DNA of 64,000 nt from an uncultured Lachnospiraceae bacterium (GTDB taxonomy: Bacteria; Bacillota; Clostridia; Lachnospirales; Lachnospiraceae): assembly GCA_910585605.1 (NCBI GenBank), contig CAJUFL010000011.1, positions 1 through 64,000 of the forward strand, given 5' to 3'. Positions 33,732 through 43,080 of the stretch are shown piece after piece. Within the stretch, counting starts at the first letter, position 1, and each line of letters opens with the position of its first letter. Below the pieces are notes generated by a model. The model was not told where the DNA came from and ran no database searches. It saw nothing but the letters and a program-made list of their open reading frames with translations. The translations under genes and the position numbers were made by a program.

Positions 33732-35087
33732 TTATCTTCTCTTTAAAAACTCTGGAATCTTAATCGTTCCGTCTGCTTCCTGCTTAGGCGTCTGCGGTCT
33801 TGCGGTTGTCACCGGAGCTGCCTGTGTCGTATTATTCACTGCACTTCCCTGTGTACCATTCATGAAAGAAGGCTTTGCGACTGTTTTAGGCTGGGGTGTT
33901 GCCATAGGCTGTCCCACATAAGTCGGTGATGCCTGTCCTGCATTCAGTCCAGTCTGTACACTTTCAGATGCTGGTGCTGACTGTACCGGACGATACGGCT
34001 GCTGAGCCGCCGGCTGTGCTGATGCTGTAGCAGCAGGTTGTACCGGTGTCGGTTGTACTGGTGCTGAAACCGGTGTCGGTTTTGTAAAAGAAGCCATAGT
34101 AGGTTGTCCAAAACTGCCGTAAGTATTCTTTCTGGCTGCCTGCTCAATACCGGTTGCAATAATTGTTATGCTTACTTCATCTCCTAATGTCTCATTATCA
34201 ACTGTACCAAATATAATATTAACATCTTCCCCAGCAGCTTCCGTCAGATAATTAACAGCATCATAAGCTTCTATCATGCCGATATTTCCTGCAAAATTAA
34301 TGATAATATCTGTTGCACCAGAAACCGTTGTTTCTAACAATGGAGACTCCATAGCTTGTTTAATCGCTTCAACCGCCTTATCCTCTCCGCTTCCGCGTCC
34401 GATACCAATATGTGCAATTCCTTTATCACGCATTACAGACTGGATATCTGCAAAGTCAAGATTGATAATCCCCGGACTCTGAATCAAATCCGTAACACCC
34501 TGAACACCCTGCTGCAATACTTCATCGGCCTTCTTAAGTGCATCCGGAATGGTTGTCCGCTTATCACAAATCTGTAATAACTTATCATTCGGAACAACGA
34601 TCAATGTATCTACATTCACTTTTAATCTGTCGATACCTGCGATTGCATTATTCATACGAGGCTTACCTTCAAACGAAAATGGCTTTGTAACAACACCAAC
34701 TGTTAAAATTCCAAGATTTTTGGCAATTTCAGCAACAACGGGAGCTGCACCGGTTCCGGTTCCTCCACCCATACCACAGGTAACAAATACCATATCAGCA
34801 TCTTTTACCAGTTCGGTAATCTCTTCTCTATTCTCTTCTATCGCTCCTGCACCAACTTCAGGCTTAGCTCCTGCACCAAGTCCCTTTGTCAGTTTTTCGC
34901 CAATCTGAATCTTTGTAGGTGCCTTAGATGTTGCTAACACCTGTTTATCTGTATTAATGGCAACTAAGTCCACCCCATTGATGTTCTCATCCACCATTCT
35001 ATTAACTGCATTGTTACCAGCTCCACCTACACCAATTACCAAAATCTTAGCAGGTCCTTTTTCTTCGAATGTTTTTATTTCAAGCAA
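33732..35087 (-). CDS. ftsZ: Cell division GTPase FtsZ
   Basis: FtsZ is the tubulin homologue that forms the division ring. The protein (451 aa) has GVGGAGNNAVNRM, the tubulin signature GGGTGTGAAPVVA, the NNAIAG segment and the T7-loop region NLDFADIQSVM. The GTPase core ends near residue 320. It is followed by a long, Pro/Gln/Ala-rich disordered linker of about 110 residues (longer than in Bacillus) and the conserved tail TIKIPEFLKRR, which binds partner proteins. It lies after divIB; ftsA, its usual upstream neighbour, is absent here. Confidence 0.97.
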   Translation of the reverse strand: MLEIKTFEEKGPAKILVIGVGGAGNNAVNRMVDENINGVDLVAINTDKQVLATSKAPTKIQIGEKLTKGLGAGAKPEVGAGAIEENREEITELVKDADMVFVTCGMGGGTGTGAAPVVAEIAKNLGILTVGVVTKPFSFEGKPRMNNAIAGIDRLKVNVDTLIVVPNDKLLQICDKRTTIPDALKKADEVLQQGVQGVTDLIQSPGIINLDFADIQSVMRDKGIAHIGIGRGSGEDKAVEAIKQAMESPLLETTVSGATDIIINFAGNIGMIEAYDAVNYLTEAAGEDVNIIFGTVDNETLGDEVSITIIATGIEQAARKNTYGSFGQPTMASFTKPTPVSAPVQPTPVQPAATASAQPAAQQPYRPVQSAPASESVQTGLNAGQASPTYVGQPMATPQPKTVAKPSFMNGTQGSAVNNTTQAAPVTTARPQTPKQEADGTIKIPEFLKRR

Positions 35088-35235
35088 GGTAATTTCCTCC
35101 TTATTTAAATTTTCCTTAATTATTAGTAAACATATATATAATACTGTTTTTCGGTAAAATAATCAACCCTCTATTTTATGAATATTTTTAAAATATGCAT
35201 ATTTTTTCATATTTTGAAGAAGATAATCGCCACTT

Positions 35236-35985
35236 TTATTCTGTACTCGTCTTAAAAGATGCTTTTCCAGATGCGGAATTGAAATCTCTCATATTCAAAG
35301 TTCCCTTCTTTCCCTCCAATCCTTGTAATATCTTATTTAAATCGACCAGCTGCTCCTCCAGATCCCTTCCATCACCAAGTTCAATCCGGATAGACTGGTA
35401 ACCCATTACAATTTCGCCTTCTGAGGTAAATTTAATGGAATCGATTTTTAATTCATATTTATCAATCAGTTGTGTCAGCTTCAAAATTATTTTGAATCTG
35501 TCCTCATCTTTAATAGGAAGCTTTTCATGCAGCTCCATACTTTCGAATGACATTCCGGTTATGCATGGTGCATCATCCAGCTTTGTCTGGGATATCTCAA
35601 GTACATATCCATCCTGATCAAAATACACATATGCATTCATATATTCAATGCAACCGGCCATTGCTTTTTCATAAACCGTCACGGTAACCTTATGTGCACT
35701 GACATATTCAATATCCAATTTTGCAATAAATGGAATATCTTCAATTGGATGAATTTTATTTTTGAGCATCAAAAGTACTGTATTATCAATGTACCCTTTT
35801 GCAAATACAAAATCCTTTATCTCTTCCTTATTATAATGCTTATTTCCTGTCACTTCGATGCTGTCAATCCGAAAACAGGTAAGCAGAACAACAATAAAAA
35901 CAACTAAAAAGAGAACAACAAAAATAGCTGCCATACCCTTTCGTTTTTTCTTAAATTGTATTACATTATCTTCCCTGTTTCTCAT
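35236..35985 (-). CDS. divIB: Cell division protein DivIB/FtsQ
   Basis: A bitopic division protein (249 aa) of the FtsQ-FtsL-FtsB complex. A basic cytosolic start (FKKKRKGMAA) is followed by one membrane helix (about 18-40), then a POTRA domain (FRIDSIEVTGNKHYNKEEIKDFV) and a beta domain (TVTVYEKAMAGCIEYMNAYVYFDQDGYVLE). It lies nine bases after murA and 148 bases before ftsZ. The symbol divIB or ftsQ would both be suitable. Confidence 0.9.
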   Translation of the reverse strand: MRNREDNVIQFKKKRKGMAAIFVVLFLVVFIVVLLTCFRIDSIEVTGNKHYNKEEIKDFVFAKGYIDNTVLLMLKNKIHPIEDIPFIAKLDIEYVSAHKVTVTVYEKAMAGCIEYMNAYVYFDQDGYVLEISQTKLDDAPCITGMSFESMELHEKLPIKDEDRFKIILKLTQLIDKYELKIDSIKFTSEGEIVMGYQSIRIELGDGRDLEEQLVDLNKILQGLEGKKGTLNMRDFNSASGKASFKTSTE

Positions 35986-35994
35986 TTTACACCT

Positions 35995-37260
35995 TTATAC
36001 ATAAGCAATATCCACTCCTAAACAGTGCAGGTCTCTTACAATATCCTCATACCCGCGTTCTATATAGGAAATATCTGTTATTGTTGTATATCCTTTACTA
36101 ATCAGTCCTGCAACCACAAGTGCTGCTCCCTGTCTTAAATCTGTTGCTTTCACAGTGTGTCCCTGGAGTTTTATATTTCCTTTTATCAATGCCTTTTGCT
36201 CCTTCACCTGAATTCTGGCATTCAGTTTTTCCAATTCTTTTACAATCGCAAAACGGTTCTCAAATACCGTTTCTGTCACACTGCTGTCCTGAACTGCTTT
36301 TGCCAGAACAGTCATCAATACCGGCTGTAAGTCCGTTGGAAATTCAGGATAAATTCCTGTCTCAAAGTCACCTGCTGCTACTTTCCCCAGAGACTGAATA
36401 CTCAGATATCTGTCAAACTTTATTACATTGACTCCCAGCTTAGATGCCGTCTGAATAATATTTTTCAAATAATGAATATCTTCTATTCCTGTCATTTTGA
36501 TATCACTGGGAACTGCTGCTGCCATAAGCAGATAAGTACCTGCGACTATTCTATCATATACATTGTGGTAATCGGATGAAACCAGCTCCTTTGTTCCCTT
36601 TATAATCAGCACATCTGTTCCGATACCTTCTATCAGAGCACCCATGGATACCAGATAATTGCAAAGCTCAATAATCTCAGGCTCTTTTGCCGCTCCCCGC
36701 AATATGGTTCTTCCTTTTGCCCCTACTGCTGCCATAAGCAGGTTCTCCGTTGCACCAACACTCGGAAAACGCAGATGATATTCACACCCTTGAAGATAAT
36801 AGGTTTCACAGGATAAGATTTCCTTATGCAGATTTACATCTACATTCATTTTCACTAATCCTTCTAAATGAATATCAATCGGTCTAAGACCAATCGCACA
36901 GCCGCCCGGCATACCAAGTTCTGCCTTATGCCACCTTGCCAGCATTGACCCTAGCAGCAAAACAGAAGATCTGAGTCTCTTCGTCAGAGAATATGGTAAC
37001 GGTTCATAAGAAGCTTCTCTGGTGTCAATCGTTAAAGTATGTTCTGCCAGACTGGTCTTAACATGAAGACACTCTAACAGCCTGCACATCACCTGTACAT
37101 CTTCTATCATAGGACAGTTATAAATCACTGATATTCCAGAAGTAAGTAACGTTGCCGCCATAACGGGTAAAACCGTATTTTTGGAACCTTGTATTTCAAT
37201 TGTTCCCTTTAATTCTCCGGCTTCTTTCACACTAATCGCTTTCAAGGAACTCACATCCAA
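35995..37260 (-). CDS. murA: UDP-N-acetylglucosamine 1-carboxyvinyltransferase
   Basis: MurA adds enolpyruvate to UDP-GlcNAc, the first committed peptidoglycan step. The protein (421 aa) starts with EIQGSKNTVLPVMAATLL (UDP-sugar site). The active-site Cys, the fosfomycin target, is present in MPGGCAIGLRPID. The C-terminal segment has YPEFPTDLQPVLMTVLA, typical of the EPSP-synthase-like fold. Firmicutes often have two copies; this one lies within the division cluster between ftsW and divIB. Confidence 0.94.
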   Translation of the reverse strand: MDVSSLKAISVKEAGELKGTIEIQGSKNTVLPVMAATLLTSGISVIYNCPMIEDVQVMCRLLECLHVKTSLAEHTLTIDTREASYEPLPYSLTKRLRSSVLLLGSMLARWHKAELGMPGGCAIGLRPIDIHLEGLVKMNVDVNLHKEILSCETYYLQGCEYHLRFPSVGATENLLMAAVGAKGRTILRGAAKEPEIIELCNYLVSMGALIEGIGTDVLIIKGTKELVSSDYHNVYDRIVAGTYLLMAAAVPSDIKMTGIEDIHYLKNIIQTASKLGVNVIKFDRYLSIQSLGKVAAGDFETGIYPEFPTDLQPVLMTVLAKAVQDSSVTETVFENRFAIVKELEKLNARIQVKEQKALIKGNIKLQGHTVKATDLRQGAALVVAGLISKGYTTITDISYIERGYEDIVRDLHCLGVDIAYV

Positions 37261-37316
37261 TCCCTGCCATATATATTATAATATGCCACTAGAAAGAATT
37301 ATGTGATTCCCAAACA

Positions 37317-38468
37317 TCAATATTCTTTGGGAATTCTTATCTGCCTGGCCACAGAAAGTACCAGACCCATTTCTATCAAAAGTCCGCATAGTGCCGTTCC
37401 TCCATAACTGATAAACGGCAGCGGAACCCCTGTGGGCGGAATAGAATTTGTTACAACTGCAATGTTGACAAGCACCTGAACTGCAATATGCGTGATAACA
37501 CCTACTACTATCAATGCACCAAATAAATCCGGAGCACTCATGGCAATCATAACACAACGCCATATCAGCAATATAAAAATCGCCACTACACATGCGGCAC
37601 CAAACAATCCCAGTTCTTCACAAATCACCGAGAAGATCATATCATTATGGGACTCAGGAATGAATCCCAGCTTCTGGATACTCTGTCCTAACCCCTTTCC
37701 AAAAATGCCACCGGAACCAATGGCATATAATGACTGCAATGTCTGATAACCTTTTTCATACTTTTCGGGATCCAGCCATATTTTAATACGCTCTACCCTG
37801 TAAGTCGCAATCATAAGGAAAAATACCATGATAATTACAACCACAATGCCCATCATTAAAAATTGCTTTACCTTCGGACTGGTAACAAATACAATCATCA
37901 ATGTAATTGCCGCGCATATAATACCGGTACTTAAATTTTCTTTTGCAATCAAAGCAACTGCGACCATAGGAAGAACCATAACTTTAGCCATAATTTTGAA
38001 ATCTCCGATTCTTGCTGCCCGAATCGTTGCCATATGTGACGTAAATATAATAATCACGATTTTGGCCACCTCGGATGGCTGGAACTGCAAAGGACCAATC
38101 TGAATCCATCTTACCGCACCGTGAGAAGCCGCTCCAAGAATCAACACCAGCACCAACAGTCCGATCACACCATACATCATGAGCAAAGACCATTTCTTCC
38201 ACCAGTGATAATCTATTCTTGCTACCAGCAGCATTACCACAATCCCTAAAAGAGCAAAAGCTCCCTGTCTTTTTAAATAATACGTGGCACTCTGCTGTTT
38301 TAATTCTGCCGTATAGGAACTGGTACTAAATACCATAACCAGACCAAACGCCACTAAAAACAAAATAATAAATAGCAGGGAATAATCAAAATAATTACTC
38401 TTTACACGTGCCAACGAACTTCTTTTCCGTATTCGCTTGTTAGCATTCCCAGGCTTTCTTCCCGCCAT
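37317..38468 (-). CDS. ftsW: SEDS-family glycosyltransferase FtsW/SpoVE
   Basis: A polytopic SEDS peptidoglycan polymerase (383 aa, about ten helices). The landmarks are MVFSTSSYTAE near the start, KIVIIIFTSHMA, KENLSTGIICAAIT (with the loop acid of SEDS enzymes), YQTLQSLYAIGSGGIFGKGLGQS and PPTGVPLPFISYGGTALCGLLIEMG. In spore-formers the mur-cluster copy is often SpoVE (spore cortex). FtsW and SpoVE cannot be told apart by sequence alone, so the symbol is provisional. It starts three bases after murD; its partner would be one of the two PBPs encoded upstream. Confidence 0.88.
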   Translation of the reverse strand: MAGRKPGNANKRIRKRSSLARVKSNYFDYSLLFIILFLVAFGLVMVFSTSSYTAELKQQSATYYLKRQGAFALLGIVVMLLVARIDYHWWKKWSLLMMYGVIGLLVLVLILGAASHGAVRWIQIGPLQFQPSEVAKIVIIIFTSHMATIRAARIGDFKIMAKVMVLPMVAVALIAKENLSTGIICAAITLMIVFVTSPKVKQFLMMGIVVVIIMVFFLMIATYRVERIKIWLDPEKYEKGYQTLQSLYAIGSGGIFGKGLGQSIQKLGFIPESHNDMIFSVICEELGLFGAACVVAIFILLIWRCVMIAMSAPDLFGALIVVGVITHIAVQVLVNIAVVTNSIPPTGVPLPFISYGGTALCGLLIEMGLVLSVARQIRIPKEY

Positions 38469-38471
38469 AAA

Positions 38472-39836
38472 CTATGCTCCTAACTTATTTACATATTCTT
38501 TAAACATATTTCCACGCTGTTCATAATTATTAAACATTCCCCAGCTTGCACATGCCGGAGACAATAAAACTGCTTCTCCCGGTGCCGCTTCTTTTGCACA
38601 AACGCCAACCGCCTCCTCCAAAGTATCCACAATAACTACATTTTCGAAACCCAGTTTCTTCGCTGTGTCTGCTATCATTCTGGCTGTCTGGCCAAGAAGC
38701 ACAAGCTTTTTCACCTTGCCGCCAAAAGACTGGATCCATTCATCAAAAGCAACGCCTTTATCGTATCCCCCACCAATCAAAACCGTTTTACGATTCATTG
38801 CCTGTACTGCTTTTATCGCTGCATCCGGATTCGTTCCCTTGGAATCATTATAATATGTAACACCATTTACTTCTCTCACAAATTCAATCCTGTGTTCTAC
38901 ACCTTTAAAAGTCTTTAATACATCTATGATATCTTTTAACGGTACTCCCATGTAATAAGCTACCGCAATACCCGCCATATAATTTTCAATATTATGGGCT
39001 CCAAGCAGTATTAAATCTTTTGTATCAATTACCTTCGTCTCGCATCCTGCCTCCCGAAGTACAATAGTTTCCCCTTTTAAACAGATTCCCTCTTCTATAC
39101 TATGTAACCGACTGAAAAATATAACCTTCGCTTTCACCCTCTCATCTTCCGCCATCTGCCTTGTAACCGGATCATCATAATTTAATACAAGATAATCCTG
39201 TTCTGTCTGATTTCTACATATATCAAGCTTAACAGATGCATAGTTTTCCATTGTATAATGTCTGTCTAAATGGTCCGGTGTCACATTAAGAACTGCACTG
39301 ACATGCGGTTTAAAATCCACGATAGTCTCCAGCTGGAAAGAGGAAACCTCTGCAACTGTATAAGACTCTCTGTTCATCTTAAGTACTACTTCCGTATATG
39401 GAATTCCTATATTGCCTACAGTAAAACTATTAGAGGTATGTGCAGAAAATATTTCTCCCACAAGAGATGTTGTCGTTGTTTTTCCATTAGTACCTGTAAT
39501 AGCTGCCAGTTTTCCGTCTCCAACCTGATAAGCCAGTTCAATCTCACTCCAGATTGGAATCTTCCGCTCCCTCACTGCATTAGCTATATCAGAATCCGAC
39601 GGTATTCCTGGACTTATGACCATCAAACCAATATCATCCAAGATAATATCGTTTATATCACCTAAAACAACTCTGATATCCTTCCGTTCTTTAAATTGTG
39701 ATAAAAGCTTTTCTACATCCAATGCTGCATTATCGTCATAAAATATAATCTCTGCACCCTTTTCCAGCAATAATTTTCCTGCGTTCACTCCGCTTTTTCC
39801 TGTGCCTGCAATCAGCACTCTCTTATGAAAATCCAT
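38472..39836 (-). CDS. murD: UDP-N-acetylmuramoyl-L-alanine--D-glutamate ligase
   Basis: MurD adds D-glutamate to UDP-MurNAc-L-Ala. The protein (454 aa) has the N-terminal Rossmann domain (VLIAGTGKSGVNAGKLLLEKGA), the ATP loop AAITGTNGKTTTTSLVGEI, NVTPDHLDRH, and the ligase C-domain GVEHRIEFV with YYNDSKGTNPDAAIKAV. The ATG at 39836 follows GGAGG; an in-frame TTG at 39848 lies within that site. It is flanked by mraY and ftsW. The other Mur ligases murE and murF are not in the window. Confidence 0.95.
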   Translation of the reverse strand: MDFHKRVLIAGTGKSGVNAGKLLLEKGAEIIFYDDNAALDVEKLLSQFKERKDIRVVLGDINDIILDDIGLMVISPGIPSDSDIANAVRERKIPIWSEIELAYQVGDGKLAAITGTNGKTTTTSLVGEIFSAHTSNSFTVGNIGIPYTEVVLKMNRESYTVAEVSSFQLETIVDFKPHVSAVLNVTPDHLDRHYTMENYASVKLDICRNQTEQDYLVLNYDDPVTRQMAEDERVKAKVIFFSRLHSIEEGICLKGETIVLREAGCETKVIDTKDLILLGAHNIENYMAGIAVAYYMGVPLKDIIDVLKTFKGVEHRIEFVREVNGVTYYNDSKGTNPDAAIKAVQAMNRKTVLIGGGYDKGVAFDEWIQSFGGKVKKLVLLGQTARMIADTAKKLGFENVVIVDTLEEAVGVCAKEAAPGEAVLLSPACASWGMFNNYEQRGNMFKEYVNKLGA

Positions 39837-39889
39837 ACTTTCCTCCAAAATATCACAAACTATATATCCTTTTTATTAACAAATGCTGT

Positions 39890-40849
39890 CTACAATGCCA
39901 CCAATCCTATCAGACATAGAATTGCAGTCACAATTGAAAAAATCGCTACTACTTTTGTTTCCGGCCAGCCGGAAAGTTCAAAGTGATGATGAATGGGGGC
40001 CATCTTAAATACTCGTTTTCCTGTTTTCTTAAAATAAGCAACCTGAATAATAACGGATAGCACCTCCACAAAATATATAAATCCAACTATCACGATATAT
40101 ACCGGCATTTTCAACATAACCGCAGTCGCTGCAATCAGTCCGCCAAGGGCTAATGATCCAGTATCTCCCATAAATACCTTGGCAGGATATACATTAAACA
40201 CCAAAAATCCCAGCAGAGCCCCGACAGCTGCACAGGTAATGGTTTCCAGACCTGAAACCATTCCAATCGCAACCACCGTAAAAAAAGTTGCCGTCAACAC
40301 CGTAATTGATGATAACAGTCCGTCTAACCCATCCGTAAAATTGGTTCCGTTTACTGTTCCGATCACCACAAAAAACAAAAACGGATAAAACCAGAAGCCC
40401 AGATTGAATTCATATCCTCCCGTAAACGGAATCATAACAGAGGTTCCAATCTCCGTATAATTCGCCAGATAATAGGCAAATACCGCCGTTATCAGAAACT
40501 GCCCTGCCATTTTCTGCCATGCCCGAAGCCCCATGGAACGCTTCATGACCACTTTAATATAATCATCCAAAAATCCCACCAGACCAAAACCTAATGTAAC
40601 AAAAAGTACCGGAAGAATTTCCGGATGGCTCTTCATATAAAACAGAGAGGTAAGGACGATACTGCAAAGAATGATCAACCCTCCCATTGTAGGCGTTCCG
40701 GATTTCTTTAAATGCGATTCCGGTCCGTCATCTCTGACAAACTGACCAAACTTCAGCTTTTTCAAAAACGGTATCATCACCGGACTTAAAATCACGCTGA
40801 TTCCAAAAGCAATCAATACTGGTAACAAAATTGTAAAATCAAATTTCAT
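39890..40849 (-). CDS. mraY: Phospho-N-acetylmuramoyl-pentapeptide transferase
   Basis: MraY transfers phospho-MurNAc-pentapeptide to undecaprenyl phosphate, giving lipid I. This integral membrane protein (319 aa) has the family motifs GTPTMGGLI, GFLDDYIKV (Asp-Asp), TDGLDGL with the catalytic Asp nearby, FMGDTGSLALGG and the cytosolic KMAPIHHHFELSGWPE loop. The ATG at 40849 is better spaced from TAGGA than the ATG at 40855. A strong promoter in the 148-base gap upstream can drive mraY and the genes after it independently of mraZ. Confidence 0.96.
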   Translation of the reverse strand: MKFDFTILLPVLIAFGISVILSPVMIPFLKKLKFGQFVRDDGPESHLKKSGTPTMGGLIILCSIVLTSLFYMKSHPEILPVLFVTLGFGLVGFLDDYIKVVMKRSMGLRAWQKMAGQFLITAVFAYYLANYTEIGTSVMIPFTGGYEFNLGFWFYPFLFFVVIGTVNGTNFTDGLDGLLSSITVLTATFFTVVAIGMVSGLETITCAAVGALLGFLVFNVYPAKVFMGDTGSLALGGLIAATAVMLKMPVYIVIVGFIYFVEVLSVIIQVAYFKKTGKRVFKMAPIHHHFELSGWPETKVVAIFSIVTAILCLIGLVAL

Positions 40850-40938
40850 AGTCATTCCTACCCTTTAGTAATTTTTTTTGCAGCCACTCTTCCAATAACC
40901 ACAAGACCTTGTATGCTACAAAAAGCACATACCCTAAT

Positions 40939-40967
40939 AGTATAATTCTTTTTTATTATTTTATCAA
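40939..40967 (-). promoter_or_regulatory. Internal promoter before mraY
   Basis: Minus strand: TTGATA (40967-40962), 17 bases, TATACT (40944-40939). It lies about 90 bases upstream of mraY and would allow transcription of mraY-murD-ftsW-murA-divIB-ftsZ apart from the mraZ promoter. Confidence 0.7.
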
Positions 40968-40997
40968 CCTCTTGGTCATCATTCTTTCCCTTTCCAC

Positions 40998-42872
40998 TTA
41001 TTCTACAGTATCTTCAAAATCAATGGATATGACAGATTCTTTTATTTGCTCCTCCGAATAGTCTGCCTCTATTCCCAGATAAGGTAAAATATTGGAAAAC
41101 ATTTCTGACATTACCGGTGCAGCAATCGTTCCCCCATAATAAATGCCAACAGGCTCATCAATCAAGATAATTCCAATCACCTGCGGATTGTCTGCTGGTG
41201 CAAACCCAAGAAATGAAGAAATATACTTTCCGTTTCCTCTTGGAAGCTTTTCAGACGTTGCAGTCTTTCCTCCTACTCTGTATCCTTCCACCTGTCCTTT
41301 ATGACCGGAACCTTCCGCCACAACCGCCTCCAGCAGTTCTTTCATCATTTCAGACGTTTCCTTTTCTATGGCATTTTCTTTTTCTTCATAAGAAAACGTT
41401 TTGGTACGTTTACCTGTCTCATCCGTTGCATAAACTCCGAAATGCGGAGTCACCAGCGTTCCCCCATTGACTACGGCACTTGCTGCCCGAAGCAGCTGCA
41501 ACGGTGTAATCTGAAAAGACTGCCCAAAACTCATGGTAGCCAGCTCCACTGCTTTTACATTTTCCTGTTTATGCATGATCGAAGATGCCTCTCCCGGAAG
41601 ATCCACACCTGTTTTCTCAAACAGACCAAGTTTTTCGTAATTCTTATACATTGCAGAAACACCTACTCTTGCACCAACATCCATAAATACCGGATTGCAG
41701 GAATTCATAAAGCCCTGTTTGAATGTTTCTGTACCATGTCCTCCCACCTTATGGCATCGGATTCTTCTGTCTTCTACCATACGGAATCCCGGACACGAAA
41801 ATGTATCTTCTAATTTTACAACTCCTTCTTCCAATGCAGCAGTCGCGGTTACAAGCTTAAAAGTAGAACCCGGTTCATAAGTATCATTAATACAAAAATT
41901 CCGCCACATATTATTTAAGGCGTCCTGTTTTTCTTTTTCAGTCATTTCTGTTATACTCTTGGATTTTTCTTCCGCTTCCGTTGTTCCCTCTTCTTTTACT
42001 GTCGTCACTGTATCTGCCTCACCCTCCACAGACGGTTTTACATACAGATCTTCCACACTAACTAATGTATAAGGATCATTCAAATTATATTCAGGAACAT
42101 TTACCATTGCATAAATCTCTCCGTTTTGCGGATTCATAAGTACCACGGATACCCGCTTTGCCTGTTTTGCCTTCAGCACCTTGGTGGCTGCCTGTTCTGC
42201 ATATTTTTGTATATTCACATCAATAGATACGTACAGATTATTACCGGAAACCGGTTCAATCCTGCTTTCTGCTTCATTTTCAATTTCCAGACCATATGCA
42301 TCTGTCAAAGTCAGAATGCTGCCGGGTGTTCCGGCTAAAATATCTTCATAAGCAACTTCAATTCCTACAATCCCCTGATTATCAGAACCTGTAAATCCCA
42401 GCACCTTACTTGCCAGAGAATCATATGGGTAATATCTTTTATAATCCTCATCCACCATGACACCGTCAAGATTCATTTCTCTTAATATATCAGCAGTTTC
42501 CTTATCCACGTTACTCTTGATTTTTTCACGTATTGTATTGGCCTTGACCTTCTTTCGTACAGTCTCTTCCTCTAATGATAAAACCTTGCAAAGAGCTTCT
42601 ACAACTTTGTCCTCATCTGTAATCTGGGAGTGAATGACCGAAATGGAACATACCGGTTTATTGCCGGCTAACTCTACGCCATTTCTATCGTAAATAACTC
42701 CTCTTTTCGCTTTTATACTTCTCTCCCTCTCATGGAGAGCTTCAGCTTTCTTCAAATAATAATCTGACCTTGCTATCATCAGGTATGAAAGTCTTCCTAT
42801 CAACATAATAAACGCAAGAATGATCAATAATGCCACAACAAATATCTTTTTCCGTGTAAAAGTTTTTAGCAT
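40998..42872 (-). CDS. Class B penicillin-binding protein (SpoVD/PBP2-like)
   Basis: A DD-transpeptidase (624 aa) with one N-terminal membrane helix (about 10-32), a dimerisation/pedestal region (GVIYDRNGVELA) and a transpeptidase domain. The catalytic Ser is in EPGSTFKLVTA and the SxN motif in NSCNP. The third motif is KTA (Lys536-Ala538) where KTG is usual. An insert rich in Glu and Thr (about 295-330) interrupts the early transpeptidase domain. No PASTA domain is visible. The second of two tandem class B PBPs; one is likely the division enzyme FtsI and the other the spore cortex enzyme SpoVD. This one is the less canonical. The gap of 208 bases before it holds nothing I can name. Confidence 0.88.
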   Translation of the reverse strand: MLKTFTRKKIFVVALLIILAFIMLIGRLSYLMIARSDYYLKKAEALHERERSIKAKRGVIYDRNGVELAGNKPVCSISVIHSQITDEDKVVEALCKVLSLEEETVRKKVKANTIREKIKSNVDKETADILREMNLDGVMVDEDYKRYYPYDSLASKVLGFTGSDNQGIVGIEVAYEDILAGTPGSILTLTDAYGLEIENEAESRIEPVSGNNLYVSIDVNIQKYAEQAATKVLKAKQAKRVSVVLMNPQNGEIYAMVNVPEYNLNDPYTLVSVEDLYVKPSVEGEADTVTTVKEEGTTEAEEKSKSITEMTEKEKQDALNNMWRNFCINDTYEPGSTFKLVTATAALEEGVVKLEDTFSCPGFRMVEDRRIRCHKVGGHGTETFKQGFMNSCNPVFMDVGARVGVSAMYKNYEKLGLFEKTGVDLPGEASSIMHKQENVKAVELATMSFGQSFQITPLQLLRAASAVVNGGTLVTPHFGVYATDETGKRTKTFSYEEKENAIEKETSEMMKELLEAVVAEGSGHKGQVEGYRVGGKTATSEKLPRGNGKYISSFLGFAPADNPQVIGIILIDEPVGIYYGGTIAAPVMSEMFSNILPYLGIEADYSEEQIKESVISIDFEDTVE

Positions 42873-43080
42873 GTGGACTCCCGCAGTTCTTTCTTACTAA
42901 TCTTATTACAGAATATTTACAGTTATGATAACTATTCCTTTGTCATCAAAAAATATCCTATACATATGCAGACACCACATTTACCTAAATAACCCAGGCA
43001 CAGCCCACCTCTCCCAAAGTAAACCATGCCTTTTCAATCCATTAGAACCTGCCACCGGTAGATCCTAAACCTGCTATCTT

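Noticed and set aside
33870..34100. Repetitive Gly/Thr/Cys-coding tract in the plus strand near the ftsZ end.
   Set aside because: It is the antisense of the Pro/Gln-rich FtsZ linker.
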